DNA of 64,000 nucleotides, from assembly GCF_003946245.1 (NCBI RefSeq), contig NZ_RHNN01000010.1:1-64000 (forward strand), read 5' to 3'. This document shows positions 24,071 to 32,313 of this stretch, piece by piece. The stretch is from Levilactobacillus cerevisiae. GTDB lineage: Bacteria; Bacillota; Bacilli; Lactobacillales; Lactobacillaceae. The notes under the pieces are model-generated. The model ran no database searches, was not told the DNA's origin, and saw only the letters and a list, made by a program, of their open reading frames with translations. Every line of letters begins with the position of its first letter. The first letter of the stretch is position 1. Made by a program: the position numbers and the translations under genes.

Positions 24071-24637
24071 ATGACACCCGAATCCCAAGTCCAAGCCATC
24101 ATCACCGCCAACCCTGAGCTGATGCACATCCTGGAACTCATCCGCGACTGCCACCTCAAGCAGGGAGCGCTGGCGGCCGGTAGTATTCGCAATACGGTTT
24201 GGCAGGTGCTGAGCGGGCAGCCGGTGGCACTCCTCAGCGACATTGACGTGGTATTCTTCGACCCCGAGCGGCCGGCCAGTGATGACCTGAAGATTTACGC
24301 ACACCTGACCGAGCTGGCGCCACAGTACCAGTGGCAAGTGAAAAATGAGGTCTATATGGCCCACTACAATTTCCCAGACGCGCCCGAGTTCACGTCCGTG
24401 GCCGACGCCATTGGCCACTTCATCGAGGTGCCCACCTGCATTGGCGCCTACCTGGACGAGGACGGAGAGACGGTTCGGCTGATTGCACCCCATGGTGTGG
24501 CCGACCTGGTTCATTTTCGCTGTCGACCGATTCCCTTTTACCAGCAGGACGCCCAACACCTGGCCCTCTTTCGTCAGCGCATGGCGGCGAAGCAGTGGCA
24601 GAAGACCTGGCCACGGCTGGTCGTGTCGGAGAGTTAA
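24071..24637 (+). CDS. Nucleotidyltransferase-like protein (DUF925/NTP_transf_6)
   Basis: 188 residues. The nucleotidyltransferase signature G-S-I-R-N-T followed by SDIDVVFFD supplies the two Asp that bind metal. The family (PF06042 type) is widespread and its substrate unknown. GC-rich codon use contrasts sharply with the AT-rich gene just upstream, so the border of an acquired segment probably lies near 24.0 kb. GGAGG precedes the start. Confidence 0.85.
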   Translation: MTPESQVQAIITANPELMHILELIRDCHLKQGALAAGSIRNTVWQVLSGQPVALLSDIDVVFFDPERPASDDLKIYAHLTELAPQYQWQVKNEVYMAHYNFPDAPEFTSVADAIGHFIEVPTCIGAYLDEDGETVRLIAPHGVADLVHFRCRPIPFYQQDAQHLALFRQRMAAKQWQKTWPRLVVSES

Positions 24638-24868
24638 AGCTGCGGGTGGGGGATGAAACTGGGCGGTTGACGTTTCGTTGTCTTTGAAATTTGTGGAGAC
24701 TACTCAATAGTTTAAAGACCCCCGATCCGCTATCGTTAGACATAAAATTTAGCAGGATAAATGATCAGTTGTATACGGATGGCTGGTCATTTTTGACTAC
24801 CCAATTCCTTGCAATCCCCGCCCCACGCGGTATCGTAGAGGCAAAGCACAACGAAAGGAAGCTTCCAA

Positions 24869-25582
24869 ATGAAAAAGACAGCGACACTCTACCAACACGG
24901 AACGCTGGCGTTGCTGGTGCCCGGATTATTGGCCGGCACGCTGACGATGACCGAACTATTGCGGCACGGGGACACCGGCATCGGTACCGGGGAAGGGCTC
25001 GACGGGGAGCTGATTATTCTTGACGGTCACCCGTACCAGGTCAATGCCCATGGCGACGTTTGCGAGGTTCCCGGGGACTTTACCCTGCCCTTTGCCAACG
25101 TCCACTACGCCGACTACCAGCCGTTGATGACGGTGCTGGGCGCCAGTCAGGCCGACCTCAACCAGCAGATTCGCGCGCTGGCTCAGCTGGACAACGCCTT
25201 CTTCTCCGTCAAGGTGACCGGTCTGTTCACGGCCATTCGCACCCGGGCCGTCGCCAAGTCGGAACCGCCGTACCAAACGTTGGCGCAGGCCGCCCAGCAG
25301 CAACGGGTGTTCTCACGCGGTGAAGTCACCGGGACGCTGATTGGCTACTACGCACCGGAACTCTATGACGGCATCGCGGTTGCCGGATTCCACGACCACT
25401 TTCTAGCGGATGATCACTCGTTTGGCGGCCACTTGCTCGACTTTGAAAGTGTCGACGGTGAAGTGAGCGTTCAGCCCTTTGCCACGCTGGAGCAGCACCT
25501 GCCCGTGGACGACCAGGCGTACCGGCAACATGATTTTGGAGCGGATGATATTACCGGCGATGTGCACCGGGCAGAGCGGTGA
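24869..25582 (+). CDS. budA: Alpha-acetolactate decarboxylase
   Basis: 237 residues. It converts alpha-acetolactate to acetoin, part of pyruvate overflow and pH control in lactic acid bacteria. Family features are the N-terminal TATLYQHGTLALLVPGL, a GTGEGLDGELIILDG strand, and the zinc-binding segment GFHDHFLADDHSFGGHLLDF with its His residues, plus the Glu-containing VTGLFTAIRTR. Length is normal. The acetolactate synthase gene is not adjacent. AAAGGAAG precedes the start, and a terminator follows at 25647. The symbol aldB or alsD is also used for this gene. Confidence 0.93.
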   Translation: MKKTATLYQHGTLALLVPGLLAGTLTMTELLRHGDTGIGTGEGLDGELIILDGHPYQVNAHGDVCEVPGDFTLPFANVHYADYQPLMTVLGASQADLNQQIRALAQLDNAFFSVKVTGLFTAIRTRAVAKSEPPYQTLAQAAQQQRVFSRGEVTGTLIGYYAPELYDGIAVAGFHDHFLADDHSFGGHLLDFESVDGEVSVQPFATLEQHLPVDDQAYRQHDFGADDITGDVHRAER

Positions 25583-25646
25583 GTCGGGATGGAAAATTGG
25601 CGATATACCGGCCGTCGTTGATTTGACAGGGAGTTGTGAAAAAAAT

Positions 25647-25692
25647 AAAATCAGCCCGATCGCCTTCATACGACCCAGGCTGATTATTTTTT
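25647..25692 (+). terminator. Terminator of the acetolactate decarboxylase gene
   Basis: ATCAGCC pairs with GGCTGAT, followed by TATTTTTT. It overlaps the last codons of the minus-strand gene that ends at 25684. Confidence 0.8.
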
Positions 25693-25962
25693 CGTTGGCA
25701 TGTCTAACCAAAAAGTTAACGCGTCAAATCCTAAATTAAAGACAATGAACCAAAAAACGATTGCTGGTGTGATGTGTTTGAAATTTAGCAGGATGGCTAA
25801 AACGGACAGGATAAAAATAATAATAAACTGTGGCCAACTACTGGTTAAAAATTTCCTCAGTAATTTATTGTGGTGGGATCGTTTGAGGATAAGATGTCTG
25901 AGCGATAGGCCAACGACCATTGCGATTATGGCCGGCCAAAAGGGAAAAATGGCGTGAAACAT
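25684..25962 (-). CDS. Small membrane protein of unknown function
   Basis: 92 residues with three hydrophobic helices and basic loops (LRHLILKRSHHNKLLRKF). ATG 25962 is chosen because AAGGTG lies 7 bases upstream; TTG 25977 would overlap that site. No family is recognised. Its 3' end is shared with the terminator of budA, and about 25 bases of this 3' end recur at 26294-26320. Confidence 0.6.
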   Translation of the reverse strand: MFHAIFPFWPAIIAMVVGLSLRHLILKRSHHNKLLRKFLTSSWPQFIIIFILSVLAILLNFKHITPAIVFWFIVFNLGFDALTFWLDMPTKK

Positions 25963-26265
25963 GGGCAGCACCTTCAATCGTTTTAGGCAATTGCTCCTGA
26001 ATGCATTCAGAGGTCACCGACGAATTTAAGTTGGTTGGTTCTACCAGCTTGAATAGATAATAGTCCTAAAACAGGCACACATCAACAAGTTTATCGTATA
26101 AATATAATTGTAAATAGACCATCTGAGATTTTTTGCGGGGATAGACCAGATATCTTTTACTAGGGCAGGTTGACTGTCAATTTTTATTGGGTAATCTAAC
26201 CCTGCCAAAAAGGCAGCTGTCACCATTAGCCAAACAGCATTTCGCAAAGTTTCTAAGTAAACTAA

Positions 26266-26312
26266 AACCAGCTCCAACCGCCATTTACGGCGATTGGGGC
26301 TGGTTATTTTTT
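26266..26312 (+). terminator. Terminator-like hairpin without an upstream plus-strand gene
   Basis: AACCAGCTCCAA pairs with TTGGGGCTGGTT, then ATTTTTT. It resembles the budA terminator and may be a duplicate. Confidence 0.7.
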
Positions 26313-26335
26313 CGTTGGCGTGGGACCACTGAAAA

Positions 26336-26378
26336 ATAAAAAACGTCCCCGACTACTTGGTGGTAGCGGCGACGTTTA
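26336..26378 (-). terminator. Terminator of the DUF2798 gene
   Basis: AAACGTC/GACGTTT outer stem; on the minus strand it ends in a T-run just after the stop at 26384. Confidence 0.75.
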
Positions 26379-26383
26379 GTTGA

Positions 26384-26887
26384 TTAATCTTCGATTGATT
26401 TCGTTTCTAAAGTTTCGGCTGGGGCAGTCCGCTTCTGCACGGCACCCAGGATGGCGCGGGCGATGGGCCCAACGATCAACAGCTGTAGTGGCAAGGCCAT
26501 GAACAGGTTGAAAATCCAGGTGTGCAGGTAAGTGAGGAAGACGTTGCCGCCAAAGTTTTGGGTGACCACCATGCCAAACAGCGACATCAGCGTGACCATC
26601 CCGGCCACCATCATCACGGAAATGGTGAGGGCAATCCGAATTTGTTTCTTCTTCATGTAATCATTAATAATGAAGTGGAAGAAGATGTATTTAACGCCGG
26701 GGCCGATGATCCCCAAGTCGCAAATAGCGGCGACGATGAGGGCCAGTGGGTAGCCAACCAAGACTTCACGAATGAAGTGGTTGGAGAACCCGTCGGCTAA
26801 AGCGATGTTGTAACCAGCCATGACCAAGACCATCAGGCCCGCCATCACAGCAGTGAAAAGTAATTCTTCTTTGAAATTTTTAGGCAT
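26384..26887 (-). CDS. DUF2798 membrane protein
   Basis: 167 residues made of two repeats of a two-helix unit, each with an NFKEELLFTAVMAGLMVLVM-like or RIALTISVMMVAGMVTLMS-like helix, as in DUF2798 proteins. The function of the family is not known. Membrane location is clear. GGAGCAAC precedes the start, and the gene is monocistronic with its own terminator. Confidence 0.82.
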   Translation of the reverse strand: MPKNFKEELLFTAVMAGLMVLVMAGYNIALADGFSNHFIREVLVGYPLALIVAAICDLGIIGPGVKYIFFHFIINDYMKKKQIRIALTISVMMVAGMVTLMSLFGMVVTQNFGGNVFLTYLHTWIFNLFMALPLQLLIVGPIARAILGAVQKRTAPAETLETKSIED

Positions 26888-27060
26888 TGTGTTGCTCCTC
26901 GTTTAAATTTCCCACGAGATGCTAGCGTACCACAAAATTTCGATTCGTGTAAGGATTATTTGTGATGACTTAGTTGATAACAGTGGTGATACAGAGTGAA
27001 AAGCCATGAAAACACACTTGCTAACCGTTTTCAGGATTAGTAAGCGTGCTTTGAAATAAA

Positions 27061-27435
27061 TTACTCAAATAAATCGCTATGCGTTCCGATACCCAGGAAT
27101 ACCGTTATTCGTTCATCGTCATAGTATACGAGCAAATGATTACCATTGTGGCCATCTAAATGCAATTCTAGTACCTTTATTGTTGCATGATTATTTAGAC
27201 CAAAATCCCGTTTTAGTCGCTGAATCAGGCTTTTAGGGACGTGAAGAGGATGCACGTAGAAGTATTCAGGTAGCGGATTGCGTTCTTCAAATGAATCAAG
27301 GATGTAACGCCACGCTGAGCGATTTTTCCCATCAAATGGTAAGTTACCTTCAAAGATTGGTTGCCATCGGGAACTTTTACGAACCTTTTTGTATTGTCGT
27401 TTAAAGTTTGCGGTAAAGTACACTTTGTGGGTCAT
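27061..27435 (-). CDS. YafQ/RelE-type mRNA interferase toxin
   Basis: 124 residues of the RelE/ParE fold, nearest YafQ by pattern (FTANFKRQYKKV at the start, PKSLIQRLKRDFGL, LELHLDGHNGNHLLVYYDDE, then LGIGTHSDLF). The His, Asp and Phe near the C-terminus sit where YafQ catalytic residues are expected. It would cut mRNA on the ribosome. Longer than the usual 90 residues, with an insertion around residues 30-60. It overlaps the antitoxin gene by 4 bases (ATGA), so the two are translationally coupled. Confidence 0.8.
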   Translation of the reverse strand: MTHKVYFTANFKRQYKKVRKSSRWQPIFEGNLPFDGKNRSAWRYILDSFEERNPLPEYFYVHPLHVPKSLIQRLKRDFGLNNHATIKVLELHLDGHNGNHLLVYYDDERITVFLGIGTHSDLFE

Positions 27436-27710
27436 GAGTTTAGTGCGCGTTCAAATTCATCGACGGTACCACCTTCTAAAGGGGTACCACCTTCCAGAGA
27501 ATCCGCAAATTGTCCGATTGATTCGATCACTTGATGATTGGGTAAGGCGAAATCATCTGGTAGACCATTTTCAGCTGCTTGGGTCAGGATGATACGCATG
27601 TACTCAGATAGTGTCAAGCCGGATTTTTCAATGTTAGCCTGAGCCTTTAGCTTGATATCGTGGCGAATACGGGTGTTTACCCGGTCATTTTCGATTGCAT
27701 TTGGTTTCAT
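27432..27710 (-). CDS. RelB/DinJ-type antitoxin
   Basis: 92 residues. The N-terminal half is a ribbon-helix-helix (NDRVNTRIRHDIKLKAQANIEKSGLTLSEYMRIIL), and the C-terminal part is acidic and probably disordered, wrapping the toxin. ATG 27710 is preferred since AGAGGTGAG precedes it. Near the C-terminus LEGGT is repeated twice in tandem, from an imperfect 15-18-bp DNA duplication at about 27468-27505. It represses its own promoter, where TGTAC half-sites are visible at 27733-27753. Confidence 0.88.
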   Translation of the reverse strand: MKPNAIENDRVNTRIRHDIKLKAQANIEKSGLTLSEYMRIILTQAAENGLPDDFALPNHQVIESIGQFADSLEGGTPLEGGTVDEFERALNS

Positions 27711-27732
27711 TAGTCTCACCTCTTGAAATCAG

Positions 27733-27753
27733 TGTACACCAATAGTCGTACAT
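27733..27753. promoter_or_regulatory. Operator-like half-sites upstream of the antitoxin
   Basis: GTGTACAC and GTACAT lie 13 bases apart. On the minus strand TACACT could be the -10 element, so binding would block transcription. Confidence 0.5.
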
Positions 27754-27882
27754 ACGGAAACGATTCGCTCATGTTCAAACTGAGTCTACGGGAAAAAGCG
27801 GTTGGCACTGGGTGCGAAGACAGGCAGCTAGGCCAGCTGCTATCAATTTCGTCATTTCCCGCGTAAAAATTCGAACTCCCTA

Positions 27883-27915
27883 TAGTCGCTGACAAAGCTG
27901 TCAGCGGCTATTTTT
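27883..27915 (+). terminator. Strong terminator with no annotated gene in front
   Basis: TAGTCGCTGACA pairs with TGTCAGCGGCTA around a 4-base loop, followed by TTTTT. About 130 bases separate it from the antitoxin promoter, and no reading frame ends there, so it may close a small RNA. Between it and 28150 there is nothing else I can support. Confidence 0.75.
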
Positions 27916-28150
27916 AAGGTAAGCAGACACTAGATGACCGCCAGTAAGCGTTACGACTTGAAAACCTGTACGTACAACGCTATCTCAGTCTTAGCGGAAG
28001 TACATAGCCATTCCCACCACCTAAGTCCGTGAAGGAACGACCGCATTCTGCAAGGTAAACCACATTACCCCCGAACCGCGAAATTTAGTAGGATTATCCT
28101 GTATTCATGGTTTCATAACTAAATAGTTAACCAATCAGGAGGGATTCACA

Positions 28151-29164
28151 GTGCACAAAGTTAAGTACATATTGAGCGGCTTCTTCGCGCTCGGCTTAAT
28201 GGTTACGGGATTTGCGGCCCAACCAGTCACTGCCCAAGCTAGCAGTAGTGCGGACAAAGTCGTTTATAACAAGGCTTATAAGAAGACCAAGACGCTGTAT
28301 CACACCAAGTACAGCTTCTACAAGAATCTTTATAAGACGGGGATGAAGCGTTCGGCGTCGGCTAAATACGACTACGAACACAACTTCAAGGTTACCCGGA
28401 TTGCTAAGAACGGGCATGGCGTTTTCTACAAGACAAACCAAGGGTGGATTCGTCAGGATGCCTTTTACAAGTGGGTCCGTTATACCAACAAAATGAATTA
28501 CACGATGAAGGTTAACAAGAGCCACATTTTGCTCTACAACAAGCCTAAGGGGTTGAAGGATGCCAAGGTGATAGGGAGTACCAGTACCAAGCAACTCGTC
28601 GGTCATTGGTACCACGTGGACAAGCGGGTGGAATTGAACACCACGCCATCGAAGTCCGGGTACTACCGCATCAACGTCGGCGACAAGAATTACTGGATCC
28701 GGGCCAAGTACATGACCATGGATCAAAAGGCTCTCAAGGGAAACATCAAGAAGGTTGAAAAGGCCATCAAGACGGGTTCCGCATTGGTCGGGCAATCCAA
28801 GTACCTCTGGGGTGGCGGCCGGACGAGCTCCAGCATCGCGGCACGGCGGTTTGACTGCTCGTCCTTCATCCACTGGATCTACGCCAAGTCAGGCGTGCGC
28901 TTAGGACCTGCATCCAGCTGCACGACTTACACGCTGATTCACATGGGCCGGAAAATTAAGGCCAAGGACATGAAACGTGGCGACATTTTCTTCTTCAACG
29001 ACAAGTCCGAAGGGGCTAATTGTCACGTCGCCATTTACATGGGCAACAAGGTCTTCCTGCACGATTCACCAAGTTCAGATACTGGTGGCGTCGGGATCTC
29101 CAGCTTGAACGATAGCCACTGGAAGAGCCGGTTCAACGGGAATGTTCGCCGGTTAGTGGGTTAA
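28151..29164 (+). CDS. Secreted NlpC/P60 cell-wall hydrolase with SH3-like domains
   Basis: 337 residues from GTG 28151 (CAGGAGGG upstream). Signal peptide to about residue 31 (TAQASS). Two SH3-like wall-binding modules occupy about 35-205. The catalytic NlpC/P60 domain fills 210-337: Cys in RRFDCSSF, His in CHVAIYMG, and a later polar residue near KVFLHDSP. It would cut gamma-D-Glu-diamino acid bonds in stem peptides. The gene has its own terminator. Confidence 0.9.
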   Translation: MHKVKYILSGFFALGLMVTGFAAQPVTAQASSSADKVVYNKAYKKTKTLYHTKYSFYKNLYKTGMKRSASAKYDYEHNFKVTRIAKNGHGVFYKTNQGWIRQDAFYKWVRYTNKMNYTMKVNKSHILLYNKPKGLKDAKVIGSTSTKQLVGHWYHVDKRVELNTTPSKSGYYRINVGDKNYWIRAKYMTMDQKALKGNIKKVEKAIKTGSALVGQSKYLWGGGRTSSSIAARRFDCSSFIHWIYAKSGVRLGPASSCTTYTLIHMGRKIKAKDMKRGDIFFFNDKSEGANCHVAIYMGNKVFLHDSPSSDTGGVGISSLNDSHWKSRFNGNVRRLVG

Positions 29165-29183
29165 CTGAATGCGTTTTTGAGAA

Positions 29184-29213
29184 AGTCGTTGCCGGTGGGT
29201 GACGGCTTTTTTT
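29184..29213 (+). terminator. Terminator of the NlpC/P60 gene
   Basis: AGTCGT pairs with ACGGCT (one G-T pair), with T-run after. Confidence 0.7.
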
Positions 29214-29333
29214 GGTTATTAACAGGCTAGTTGTCGTTGGTAACTGCATTTGAGAGTTGGAGCGAAGCCTAACGCTTGTAAAATAGCGGGATTCATAGAT
29301 ACTTGTGTTAACCGGTTGAAAGGGGTGGCTGGA

Positions 29334-29579
29334 TTGATAATCAAAGCGCGTAAGGTAGGCAAATCGACGGTTTTAACGGTACCCAGTGACATGGTGACGG
29401 CTGCTGAATATGAAGTCTGTGAGGGGCAGGATGGACAAATCATTTACATCCCTACAACACCGAATCCATTTTTAGATCCGGTGTTTGTAGCCACACATGA
29501 TTTTTCACAAAAGGAAGCTTTTGCTGGACGTATGATTGGTAACGAGACTCCTGGATGTGGGGCCAACTCAGGGTGTTAG
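29334..29579 (+). CDS. MazE/AbrB-like antitoxin without a visible toxin
   Basis: 81 residues from TTG 29334 (AAGGGG about 9 bases upstream). The swapped-hairpin DNA-binding part is IIKARKVGKSTVLTVPSDM. An acidic, Pro-rich segment (TTPNPFLDPVF) and a tail ending in Cys and Gly follow, which would bind a toxin. No toxin-like gene follows within 600 bases, so it is an orphan. GTG 29325 and longer upstream readings are less likely. Confidence 0.7.
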   Translation: MIIKARKVGKSTVLTVPSDMVTAAEYEVCEGQDGQIIYIPTTPNPFLDPVFVATHDFSQKEAFAGRMIGNETPGCGANSGC

Positions 29580-29985
29580 GACTTTTTGGCGACTAATTTC
29601 TGCGCGAAGTTCACCTGTTGTTTCAAATTTGAAGATGTTACGAAAATAAAATCCCAAGTATCTTCTTTACTGCGTCTCATGGTAAAATGAAATTGGAAAA
29701 GGAGAACCGTTGTGTTCACCTCACTACCATCCGTTCGCCGACGAATGGTAGTTTTTGTTTTAAAAGACAACTTAATATAGAACAACAAATGGATCACCTT
29801 TCTAAATGCAGAAGGGTGGTCCATTTAAGCTATCTCAGACCAGTTTGCCATTTGCTGGTGATTTATTAAAAGGGCCAAAAGGTTGAAACTTAAATTGTCG
29901 ACGTAGCTCGTTAGCTAGTAGGGACATAACGCTGGATATTGGCAACACGGTCTAAATCTACCGCTTATCGTTCGCTAAATTTAGG
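29580..29985. other. Intergenic stretch with two hairpins
   Basis: About 400 bases. A plus-strand terminator lies at 29723-29760. A second hairpin (29788-29826, AAATGGATCACC with GGTGGTCCATTT, no T-run) follows. A short GTG-started frame of 22 codons at 29711 begins after AAAAGGAG, but it runs through the terminator and is doubtful. A promoter-like TAAAAT at about 29682 suggests that a small RNA could end at 29760. Confidence 0.4.
29723..29760 (+). terminator. Terminator, possible small-RNA end
   Basis: ACTACCATCCGTTCG pairs with CGAATGGTAGT, followed by TTTTTGTTTT. No upstream gene stop is close. Confidence 0.7.
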
Positions 29986-30156
29986 TCGGAGCGCTGTGGG
30001 TAGGACGCGTTTGGAGACTGCCGGTTTTGGACAGGCTTCAAACCGAGCCGGAGGACCGCCCCTCAGGCCGCAGGCGGTCCTCACAGCAGACGGAATCTCT
30101 GGCAGCCGCAGGTGGTAATTAACCACTAGTTTGTGAATTGAATCTGTGTTAGCTGG
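29986..30156 (+). repeat. Dispersed structured repeat, copy B
   Basis: About 171 bp, nearly identical to copy A over the 120-base core (GGACGCGTTTGGAGACTG..., GAGCCGGAGGACCGC, CTCAGGCCGCAGGCGG, TCTCTGGCAGCCGCAGG) and over the tail ending GTTAGCTGG. It also has a left flank, GGTCGGAGCGCTGTGGG, that is found again at 34042-34058. Confidence 0.85.
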
Positions 30157-30174
30157 TTTGGACTTCAAGCTTTA

Positions 30175-30219
30175 GAAAAAAGGGCCTGAGACCAGCAAAA
30201 ATCGCCAGTCTCAGGCCCT
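30175..30219 (-). terminator. Terminator of the DUF1097 gene
   Basis: AGGGCCTGAGAC pairs with GTCTCAGGCCCT; on the minus strand it ends in six T. Confidence 0.9.
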
Positions 30220-30249
30220 CAACACACAATCCAAAATAAGTTATACCAG

Positions 30250-30819
30250 TTAGCCCATTTGGTCCTCAGGCTCGCTCTTATCCGTGTTGTCGTGGTCCTT
30301 ACCGTCTTTGTCCTCTTCCTTTTCCGGGAAGAACTTGAACATGACCTTGTTAAAGTAGTCCGACGCGTAGCCAATCACGAAGATTCCCATGAACATGGAT
30401 GCCAGCAGTTCAAAGCAGAACATTGGCCAGCTCTTGATCGTGATGTTGGAGATGATCAGCATGGTCGTCCCCCAAGTAATCAGCCAAGCCGGAACTTCCG
30501 TGAACGGCAGGATGGTCCCTTGCAAGAAGAGGGCCAGGAAGGTGAGAATCCCAAACATAATCGAGGAGGCCACCAAGCCGGAAATCCAGGACACGTGCAA
30601 GAGTGAGAACGCCAGCAGACCCCAGATCAGGCCCAGGCAGAAGCTCAACATAATATTCCAAATTTTATCCTTCGGGAAACCGGCCCCAAAGAAGTAGGAC
30701 ACGGCAATGAAGGCCGCCGCCCCCATCCAGAGTGAAAAGCCCGTCATGATTAAGCTGTAAACGATGGTGAAGCCACCGACCCCAATGGAGTCGAACCAAA
30801 CTTTTTTACTAATTTTCAT
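30250..30819 (-). CDS. DUF1097 membrane protein
   Basis: 189 residues. Five or six hydrophobic helices, with the family-typical SLWMGAAAFIAVSYFFGAG and a GLIWGLLA helix, then a long charged cytoplasmic tail (about 165-189, Glu/Asp/Lys-rich). Function unknown. It lies downstream of preT-preA on the same strand, separated by a hairpin with a weak T-run, so partial co-transcription is possible. That would hint at a link to pyrimidine degradation, perhaps transport, but this is speculative. Confidence 0.8.
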   Translation of the reverse strand: MKISKKVWFDSIGVGGFTIVYSLIMTGFSLWMGAAAFIAVSYFFGAGFPKDKIWNIMLSFCLGLIWGLLAFSLLHVSWISGLVASSIMFGILTFLALFLQGTILPFTEVPAWLITWGTTMLIISNITIKSWPMFCFELLASMFMGIFVIGYASDYFNKVMFKFFPEKEEDKDGKDHDNTDKSEPEDQMG

Positions 30820-30922
30820 GAGTGTAATCCCCTTTGCTAGTTAGCGCTTCCATTTCTACATAAATTACAGTGTAACTAATTACGTAGAACGGCGCAAGGA
30901 CTTTAAGTAAAACGTTTAAACC

Positions 30923-30969
30923 CAAAATGAGGCTGGCACCCAAACTTAACGTTTTGGCCCAGCCTCATT
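30923..30969 (-). terminator. Hairpin between preA and the DUF1097 gene
   Basis: AATGAGGCTGG and CCAGCCTCATT form an 11-bp stem; the minus-strand T-run is only TTTT, so read-through is possible. Confidence 0.6.
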
Positions 30970-31041
30970 CGGGGTTCGTCACGCCCCGCGTTCAATCATT
31001 TTCTTAATCCCCCGGCAAGCAGGCGTGACACGCTTTAATTT

Positions 31042-32313
31042 TTAGAAATGCGTCAAGCGTGGTGATTCAATCTTAATGTCTTCTGGGTTGCCTTCCCGAC
31101 CAGGCTTCATCACAACTTCACCAGTTGAGATAGCGCCAACCGGGCAGACCAGGTTGCACAGGTGACAGCCGACACATTTGTCGATATCAACTGTTGGGCG
31201 GCGAGCTTCTTCATTCCATTGGATAGCTTGGTGCGCGCCATCGAAGCAGGAAATGTAGCAACGGCCACAACCGATACATTTGTCCCAGTCAATCTTAGGG
31301 TAAACTTTGTAGTCCCGGTTCAGAGAGTCAACGGGCACGATGCTCTTGTTGGCAGCGCCGATGATTTCTGACAGGTGGTCAATGCCTTGTTCTTCCATGT
31401 AGTGCATCAGGCCGTTCTTCATGTCTTCGACAATCCGGTAGCCGTATTGCATAACGGAGGTGGTAACTTGCAAGGTCGTTGCCCCTAACAGCAGGAATTC
31501 AGCGGCGTCTTGCCAAGTTTCAATCCCACCGATCCCAGAGATTGGCAGTTGTTCCATGCCGGCAGCTTCCCGTAATTGTTGGATGAAGCGCAGGGCGATG
31601 GGTTTAACAGCTTTCCCGGAGAAACCGGAGATGGAGCCCTTGCCGTCAACCGTTGGTAAGGCCGTCTTGCGGTCGATGTCTAAGTTGGCGATAGACTTGA
31701 CCGTGTTGATCGTGGCGATCCCGTTAGCACCACCGTCCATGCTGGCTTTAGCAGCAGGAACCATGTCGGTGATGTTAGGTGTCATTTTAGCTAAGATTGG
31801 TAAATCAGTTCCGCGACGAACGGCGGCACAGTACTTCTTAACTAATTCGGGGTTGGTCCCAACGTCAGAACCCATGTCGTGGGAGGTCATCTGTGGGCAA
31901 GAGAGGTTCATTTCAATCATGTCAGCCTTGGCTTCGGTGACTAATTGGGCCAGTTCTTCCCAGTCTTGTTCGTTGGTCCCCATGATGGAGGCGATGATGA
32001 TCTTGGTTGGGTAGTTTTCCTTTAACTTCTTTAAGTCATGCAGGTTTTCTTCCAGGGAATGTTCGGCAATTTGTTCCATGTTCTTGAACCCAACGAATGG
32101 GGTGCCTTCCTTGGTTAATTCGTCAAACCGGGGAGAAACTTCGTCAACTTTGAAATGCTTAGGTCCGATGGTCTTGAAGGCAACGCCGGCCCAGCCTTCA
32201 TCAAAGGCTTTCGCACACATTTCGTAACAGTTGTCTACTGGTGAAGAAGATAGTAGGAACGGATTCTCAAAATGTACGCCTAAGAAATCTACGGATAAGT
32301 CTTTTTTAATCAT
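31042..32313 (-). CDS. preA: NAD-dependent dihydropyrimidine dehydrogenase, subunit PreA
   Basis: 423 residues. Residues 1-310 form the FMN-binding TIM barrel of the dihydroorotate dehydrogenase type ([33 protein letters not shown]). The C-terminus holds two 4Fe-4S ferredoxin motifs ([11 protein letters not shown] and [11 protein letters not shown]). With PreT it reduces uracil and thymine with NADH. Its start overlaps the stop of preT by one base (TAATG), fitting a complex made in fixed ratio. Hydantoinase-type genes for the next step are not in the window. Confidence 0.93.
   Translation of the reverse strand: MIKKDLSVDFLGVHFENPFLLSSSPVDNCYEMCAKAFDEGWAGVAFKTIGPKHFKVDEVSPRFDELTKEGTPFVGFKNMEQIAEHSLEENLHDLKKLKENYPTKIIIASIMGTNEQDWEELAQLVTEAKADMIEMNLSCPQMTSHDMGSDVGTNPELVKKYCAAVRRGTDLPILAKMTPNITDMVPAAKASMDGGANGIATINTVKSIANLDIDRKTALPTVDGKGSISGFSGKAVKPIALRFIQQLREAAGMEQLPISGIGGIETWQDAAEFLLLGATTLQVTTSVMQYGYRIVEDMKNGLMHYMEEQGIDHLSEIIGAANKSIVPVDSLNRDYKVYPKIDWDKCIGCGRCYISCFDGAHQAIQWNEEARRPTVDIDKCVGCHLCNLVCPVGAISTGEVVMKPGREGNPEDIKIESPRLTHF

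Larger units (their letters stand above)
25963..26383. other. Intergenic stretch with duplicated terminator-like DNA
   Basis: About 420 bases without a supported gene. A 78-codon minus frame (26041-26277) starts at TTG inside a hairpin and has no ribosome-binding site. The block GGCTGGTTATTTTTTCGTTGGC at about 26298-26320 nearly repeats 25678-25702, suggesting partial duplication of the 3' end of the neighbouring membrane gene with its terminator. Confidence 0.4.

Noticed and set aside
26041-26277. 78-codon minus-strand frame with a hydrophobic N-terminus
   Set aside because: TTG start inside a terminator hairpin, no ribosome-binding site, no family similarity.
27460-27510. CRISPR-like or regulatory tandem repeat in the antitoxin gene
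   Set aside because: Only two short units that code for a duplicated LEGGT; a simple in-frame duplication.
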